In this document: in pieces, positions 7,645 through 10,381 of the stretch
Layout of the letters: each line of letters opens with the position of its first letter
Position numbering within the stretch: position 1 is the stretch's first letter
Assembly: GCA_002455255.1 (NCBI GenBank)
Contig: DKKL01000029.1
Span: 42,465 to 52,845, forward strand
DNA: 10,381 bases
Source of the DNA: Candidatus Tepidiaquacellales bacterium UBA6667
Lineage (GTDB): Bacteria; Bacteroidota; Ignavibacteria; Tepidaquicellales; Tepidaquicellaceae
Direction of reading: 5' to 3'
Notes under the pieces: model-generated
Databases searched by the model: none
Seen by the model: only the letters and a program-made list of their open reading frames with translations
What the model was told of the DNA's origin: nothing
Program-made: the position numbers and the translations under genes

Positions 7645-7674
7645 ATATAAAATTATCTTTTATCTATTGATTTT
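7629..7674. terminator. Possible bidirectional AT-rich hairpin across the convergent stops
   Basis: AAAATCAA at 7629-7636 pairs with TTGATTTT at 7667-7674. The inner arms, about 7636-7644 and 7653-7660 (TTATCTTT), pair with one bulged A around an 8-nt loop. The arms cover the 3' ends of both convergent genes and include both stop codons. It could end transcription from either side, but the stem is nearly all A/T and has an interior gap, so stability is doubtful. Confidence 0.3.
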
Positions 7675-8357
7675 CTTCCACTTAGAATTTCACGGTAATC
7701 TTTCAGAGAATTTGTATCGAATTTTTCTTCAAAAATTTTTTGCTCGGTTCTGAATTTTTCTTCTTCAATCGCAATAAAATCATCTCCTGTAAAGTCTCCA
7801 TCTACATCCTGAATTTCAAAAAAATTCAAAAAAATTTCAGGTCGCTGTTCTTTTATAAATTTATAATTTACCAGACAATTAATCAAAATTACTTTTCCGG
7901 TTTTTTTTATAATATATTCATATCCTCTTTCAAACCGGAAATTATTTTTCCCAAATCCGTTTTCTTTTATTTCACCTTGTGGAAAAATATATAAAATTGA
8001 TTTTCTGTTTTTTAGTAATTCAACACAGCTATTCAGACTTCGGATTGCATCAAATGGACTTTCTCTTAAGATTTCTATTGCCCCAATTTTTTTGAAAAAT
8101 TGATTTTTATCTATCTGCTTTTTTTCCATCAGACAATACCCATTCGTTTTTAAAAATGTCAGGTCAAGATATGGAATCAATACGCCATCCCACCAGTTTG
8201 AATGGTTTAGTATAAATAAAAACGGTTTATCTTTATTGTCGGAAAGTTTTCGTATAACTTCATTTTCACCTTTTGAATATATTGCGTAAAAATTTCTCGC
8301 CAACATCCTTTTAAAATAAAATCTGAAAAAGCTGACAAGAAATTTATTTTTTTTCAT
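7653..8357 (-). CDS. PlsC/LPLAT-family acyltransferase (candidate glycolipid or carotenoid-glycoside acyltransferase)
   Basis: The 234-residue protein belongs to the lysophospholipid/glycerolipid acyltransferase superfamily, which transfers a fatty acyl group from acyl-CoA or acyl-ACP to a hydroxyl. The catalytic HxxxxD motif is NHSNWWDG, with His52 and Asp57. FFKKIGAIEILRES (87-100) fits the second block and FPQGEI (125-130) the third, normally FPEGTR. No clear signal peptide or transmembrane helix is present; the basic, aromatic N-terminus (KKNKFLVSFFRFYFKRML) suggests peripheral membrane attachment. It follows ggt by only 6 bp on the same strand and probably shares its transcript. It also converges on the CrtC-like gene, and CrtO/CruD-type enzymes of this superfamily acylate carotenoid sugars, so that is an attractive role. 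An ordinary phospholipid acyltransferase role is the alternative. Confidence 0.83.
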   Translation of the reverse strand: MKKNKFLVSFFRFYFKRMLARNFYAIYSKGENEVIRKLSDNKDKPFLFILNHSNWWDGVLIPYLDLTFLKTNGYCLMEKKQIDKNQFFKKIGAIEILRESPFDAIRSLNSCVELLKNRKSILYIFPQGEIKENGFGKNNFRFERGYEYIIKKTGKVILINCLVNYKFIKEQRPEIFLNFFEIQDVDGDFTGDDFIAIEEEKFRTEQKIFEEKFDTNSLKDYREILSGRKSIDKR

Positions 8358-8363
8358 ATTTGT

Positions 8364-10037
8364 TCAATAGCCAATTGCTTTTCCGTAACCTCTCCTGTCG
8401 GAATGACCTCTCATTTCACCATTGTCATTAAAAATTATTACGTCTAAACTTGCATAATCTCTGAAATCATTAATTTTATATCCGCGTTTAACAAGCTCCT
8501 TTCTAACAGTTTCCGATAGCATACCATTTTCTGCTTGTATTTCATCAGGATACCATTGATGATGGAATCGCGGTTTATCAACTGCATCAACGATATTCAT
8601 TCCAAAATCTATTACATTAATTATGCTCATCAATACCGCAGTTATAATCCTACCCCCACCCGGTGAGCCGGTTATCATAAAAGGTTTTCCGTCTTTTAAT
8701 ACTATGGTAGGTGTCATCGAACTTAACATTCTCTTTTCGGGTGAAATTGAATTTGCTTCACTTCCGAGCAAACCGAACATATTAGGCACTCCGGGTTTTG
8801 AAACAAAATCATCCATTTCATTATTCAGGAAAAAACCCGCTCCTTCTATCACAAGTTTACTTCCAAAATTATCATTAATCGTTGTAGTTACTGAAACACA
8901 ATTTCCATCTTTATCAGCAATTGAATAGTGAGTTGTGTTTTCTTTTTCTTTCGCTATGTTTCCCGGTTTTATTTCATCACTATTTCTTGCTCTATCGTTT
9001 CCAAAATTATCAAACCTCTTTCTTGCATACTCTTTTGAAGTTAAAACGTTAACCGGTACTTCATAAAAATCTATATCAGCCATATGTTCGCTTCTGTCTG
9101 CATATACTACTCTCATTCCTTCTGTCATTACACTTATTGCATCTGCACTTCCATATCCATATTTTCCCAAATTCTCTTGCTCCAAAATATTTAATAAATA
9201 AATTAAACTTATTCCTCCACTGCTCGGCGGTCCCATTGAAATTATTTCATAACCTTTATACGTCCCCGTAACTACAGCTCTTTCTTTTGCTTCATACTTT
9301 AATAAATCTTCATAGCTTATCAATCCATCATATAATTTCATTTCTTCAACAATTTTATCAGCAACATATCCGGTATAAAAACCTTCAGCACCATAGTTTG
9401 AAATTAAGCGAAGAGTATTTGCCAAATCTTTCTGGATTAACAAATCGCCTGCCTTCCAATTTTTTCCAAATATTTTCATCGTAGAAGGAAATTTTGAAAA
9501 TTGATTCTGATATTCGTTTAATACTTTAGCAAGTCTTGGACTGATTTCAAATCCGTTTTCAGCAAGATTTATTGCATATGTTAAAACTTCTTCTCTTTTC
9601 ATTGTTCCGTATTTTTCCAAAGCAAAAAGCAATCCTTTTACAGAACCCGGAACACCACCTGATAAATGACCTGTCGTAGATAAACCATCAATTACATTCC
9701 CATTTTTGTCCAGAAACATATCCCTGTGTGAAAGCAATGGTGCTTTTTCTCTATAGTCAATTGAAGTGTTTCTGCCATCGTTTAAATGTATCACCATAAA
9801 TCCGCCTCCGCCAATATTTCCCGCTTGGGGATATACTACCGCAAGAGCAAAACCAACTGCAACAGATGCATCTATTGCGTTTCCGCCTTTTTTCATAACT
9901 TCAATTCCGATTTCAGATGCAATCTCATCAGCAGAACTGACCATTCCGTTTTTATAAAAATTATTTTGTGCAACACAATTTATAGGAAATATTGTGAAAC
10001 TATAAAATATTAAAAAAACTGAAATTAAAATTTTCAT
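8364..10037 (-). CDS. ggt: Gamma-glutamyltranspeptidase / glutathione hydrolase precursor
   Basis: GGT cleaves the gamma-glutamyl bond of glutathione and related compounds and can pass the glutamyl group to amino acids or peptides. The 557-residue precursor has an N-terminal signal (hydrophobic core about 3-18, likely cleavage after CVA at 21-23), so it acts in the periplasm or outside. The autocleavage site and N-terminal nucleophile is Thr368 in TTHYSIADKDG (368-378), giving a large and a small subunit. Substrate-site signatures are present: IDYREKAP with Arg96, NNEMDDF (405-411), LSSMTPTIV (438-446) with the Ser pair, and TGSPGGGR (456-463). The family C-terminus GHSDRRGYGKAIGY (544-557) is intact, and the lid-loop-like segment (about 413-436) is kept, as in the E. 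coli-type enzymes. It is followed by the acyltransferase at 6 bp and preceded by nadE at 20 bp, suggesting one operon. Confidence 0.97.
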   Translation of the reverse strand: MKILISVFLIFYSFTIFPINCVAQNNFYKNGMVSSADEIASEIGIEVMKKGGNAIDASVAVGFALAVVYPQAGNIGGGGFMVIHLNDGRNTSIDYREKAPLLSHRDMFLDKNGNVIDGLSTTGHLSGGVPGSVKGLLFALEKYGTMKREEVLTYAINLAENGFEISPRLAKVLNEYQNQFSKFPSTMKIFGKNWKAGDLLIQKDLANTLRLISNYGAEGFYTGYVADKIVEEMKLYDGLISYEDLLKYEAKERAVVTGTYKGYEIISMGPPSSGGISLIYLLNILEQENLGKYGYGSADAISVMTEGMRVVYADRSEHMADIDFYEVPVNVLTSKEYARKRFDNFGNDRARNSDEIKPGNIAKEKENTTHYSIADKDGNCVSVTTTINDNFGSKLVIEGAGFFLNNEMDDFVSKPGVPNMFGLLGSEANSISPEKRMLSSMTPTIVLKDGKPFMITGSPGGGRIITAVLMSIINVIDFGMNIVDAVDKPRFHHQWYPDEIQAENGMLSETVRKELVKRGYKINDFRDYASLDVIIFNDNGEMRGHSDRRGYGKAIGY

Positions 10038-10057
10038 TTTGTAAAAATTTAAAATTG

Positions 10058-10381
10058 TTACATATTCCAGTCTCTGTTATATCTGAAATCTATATTAACA
10101 GTTCTGTTTGAAACTTTTGCGATTACCGGAGGAAGCCGTTTAAACTGATTTCGTATAATCATTTTATTAACTTTTTTCATAAACTCATCATCAAATCCGT
10201 ATTTTTTTATTTCATCTTCACTTTTTCTTTCATCAATTTTTAAAAATAAATATTTATCCACGTTTTCATAACTGAAACCCATTTCTGCTTCATCCGTCTG
10301 ACCTTCCCAAAGATCGGCAGATGGTTTTTTATCAATGATAGATTGTGGAATTTTTAAATGTTTAGCTAAATCAATCAATTG
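10058..10381 (-). CDS. nadE: NAD+ synthetase, C-terminal part (N-terminus beyond window)
   Basis: NadE makes NAD+ from deamido-NAD+ and ATP using ammonia, or glutamine when fused to an amidase domain. The 107 visible codons read open to the right edge; the TTG at 10378 is an internal Leu codon (QLIDLAKHL), not a start. Visible signatures are LKIPQSIIDKKPSADLWEGQ followed by TDEAEMGFSYENVDKYL, and near the end KRLPPVIAKVSNRTVN and FRYNRDW, which matches the C-terminal end of the synthetase domain. The KPSADLWEGQTDE form resembles the ammonia-dependent enzymes of about 240-280 residues, but the part that would show an amidase domain is missing. It lies upstream of ggt with a 20-bp AT-rich gap lacking a Shine-Dalgarno sequence, so the two are probably co-transcribed. 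Confidence 0.93.
   Translation of the reverse strand, partial: QLIDLAKHLKIPQSIIDKKPSADLWEGQTDEAEMGFSYENVDKYLFLKIDERKSEDEIKKYGFDDEFMKKVNKMIIRNQFKRLPPVIAKVSNRTVNIDFRYNRDWNM

Noticed and set aside
8623..8928. 101-codon open frame on the plus strand antisense to ggt
   Set aside because: It lies wholly inside a well-supported gamma-glutamyltranspeptidase gene, and its translation shows no recognisable domain.
9766..10013. Two overlapping plus-strand open frames antisense to the ggt 5' end
   Set aside because: Both are mirror frames of the signal-peptide and N-terminal coding region and look like chance open frames.
1..10381. Mobile element, CRISPR array, tRNA/rRNA or novel defence system
   Set aside because: No transposase, integrase, terminal inverted repeats, regularly spaced repeats, structural RNA or defence-type domains were seen; the genes fit ordinary metabolism, repair and envelope functions.

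Overview
This is an AT-rich (roughly 30% GC), gene-dense bacterial segment with nine protein-coding genes. The first and last run off the window edges. Several things point to the Bacteroidota/Chlorobiota side of the tree, with an Ignavibacteria-like lineage as my best guess: low GC, Lys/Asn/Ile-rich proteins, no convincing Shine-Dalgarno sequence at any start, one good match to the Bacteroidota-type -7 promoter box (TAnnTTTG), and a CrtC-type hydratase beside a CruC-like glycosyltransferase. This is inference from style and gene content; no rRNA or other marker gene is present.

Layout. 1-1535 (-): an AMP-forming acyl-CoA synthetase, cut off at its C-terminus. 1624-3312 (+): an OppA/DppA-type peptide-binding lipoprotein. 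3322-4515 (-): DNA polymerase IV (DinB). 4663-5430 (+): an eight-helix ZIP-like membrane protein with a TTG start and none of the usual ZIP metal-site motifs. 5435-6598 (-): a membrane family 2 glycosyltransferase of the CruC/CrtQ kind. 6601-7644 (+): a CrtC-family (carotenoid 1,2-hydratase-like) protein. 7653-8357 (-): a PlsC-type acyltransferase. 8364-10037 (-): a secreted gamma-glutamyltranspeptidase. 10058-10381 (-): the C-terminal part of NAD+ synthetase. The first seven genes alternate strand strictly. Their three convergent junctions are only 9, 4 and 8 bp wide, and the glycosyltransferase and CrtC-like genes start back to back, 2 bp apart.

How the genes may work together. The hydratase-like, glycosyltransferase and acyltransferase genes would in principle supply the three late steps that turn an acyclic carotenoid end into an acylated glycoside: hydration of the psi end, glycosylation of the tertiary hydroxyl, then acylation of the sugar. 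No carotenoid backbone genes (crtB, crtI) are in the window, so this is a hypothesis from family membership and adjacency. The acyltransferase may instead be co-transcribed with ggt (6-bp gap) and nadE (20-bp gap). The other genes look like ordinary housekeeping or accessory functions.

I see no tRNA, rRNA, CRISPR array, insertion sequence, phage gene or attachment site, and no gene-free stretch over 300 bases; the largest gap is 147 bp. I find no clear sign of a new multi-gene defence or mobile system. The most interesting points are the carotenoid-end-group trio with its back-to-back starts, the CrtC-like protein with an altered core motif, and the ZIP-like protein without the standard metal ligands.
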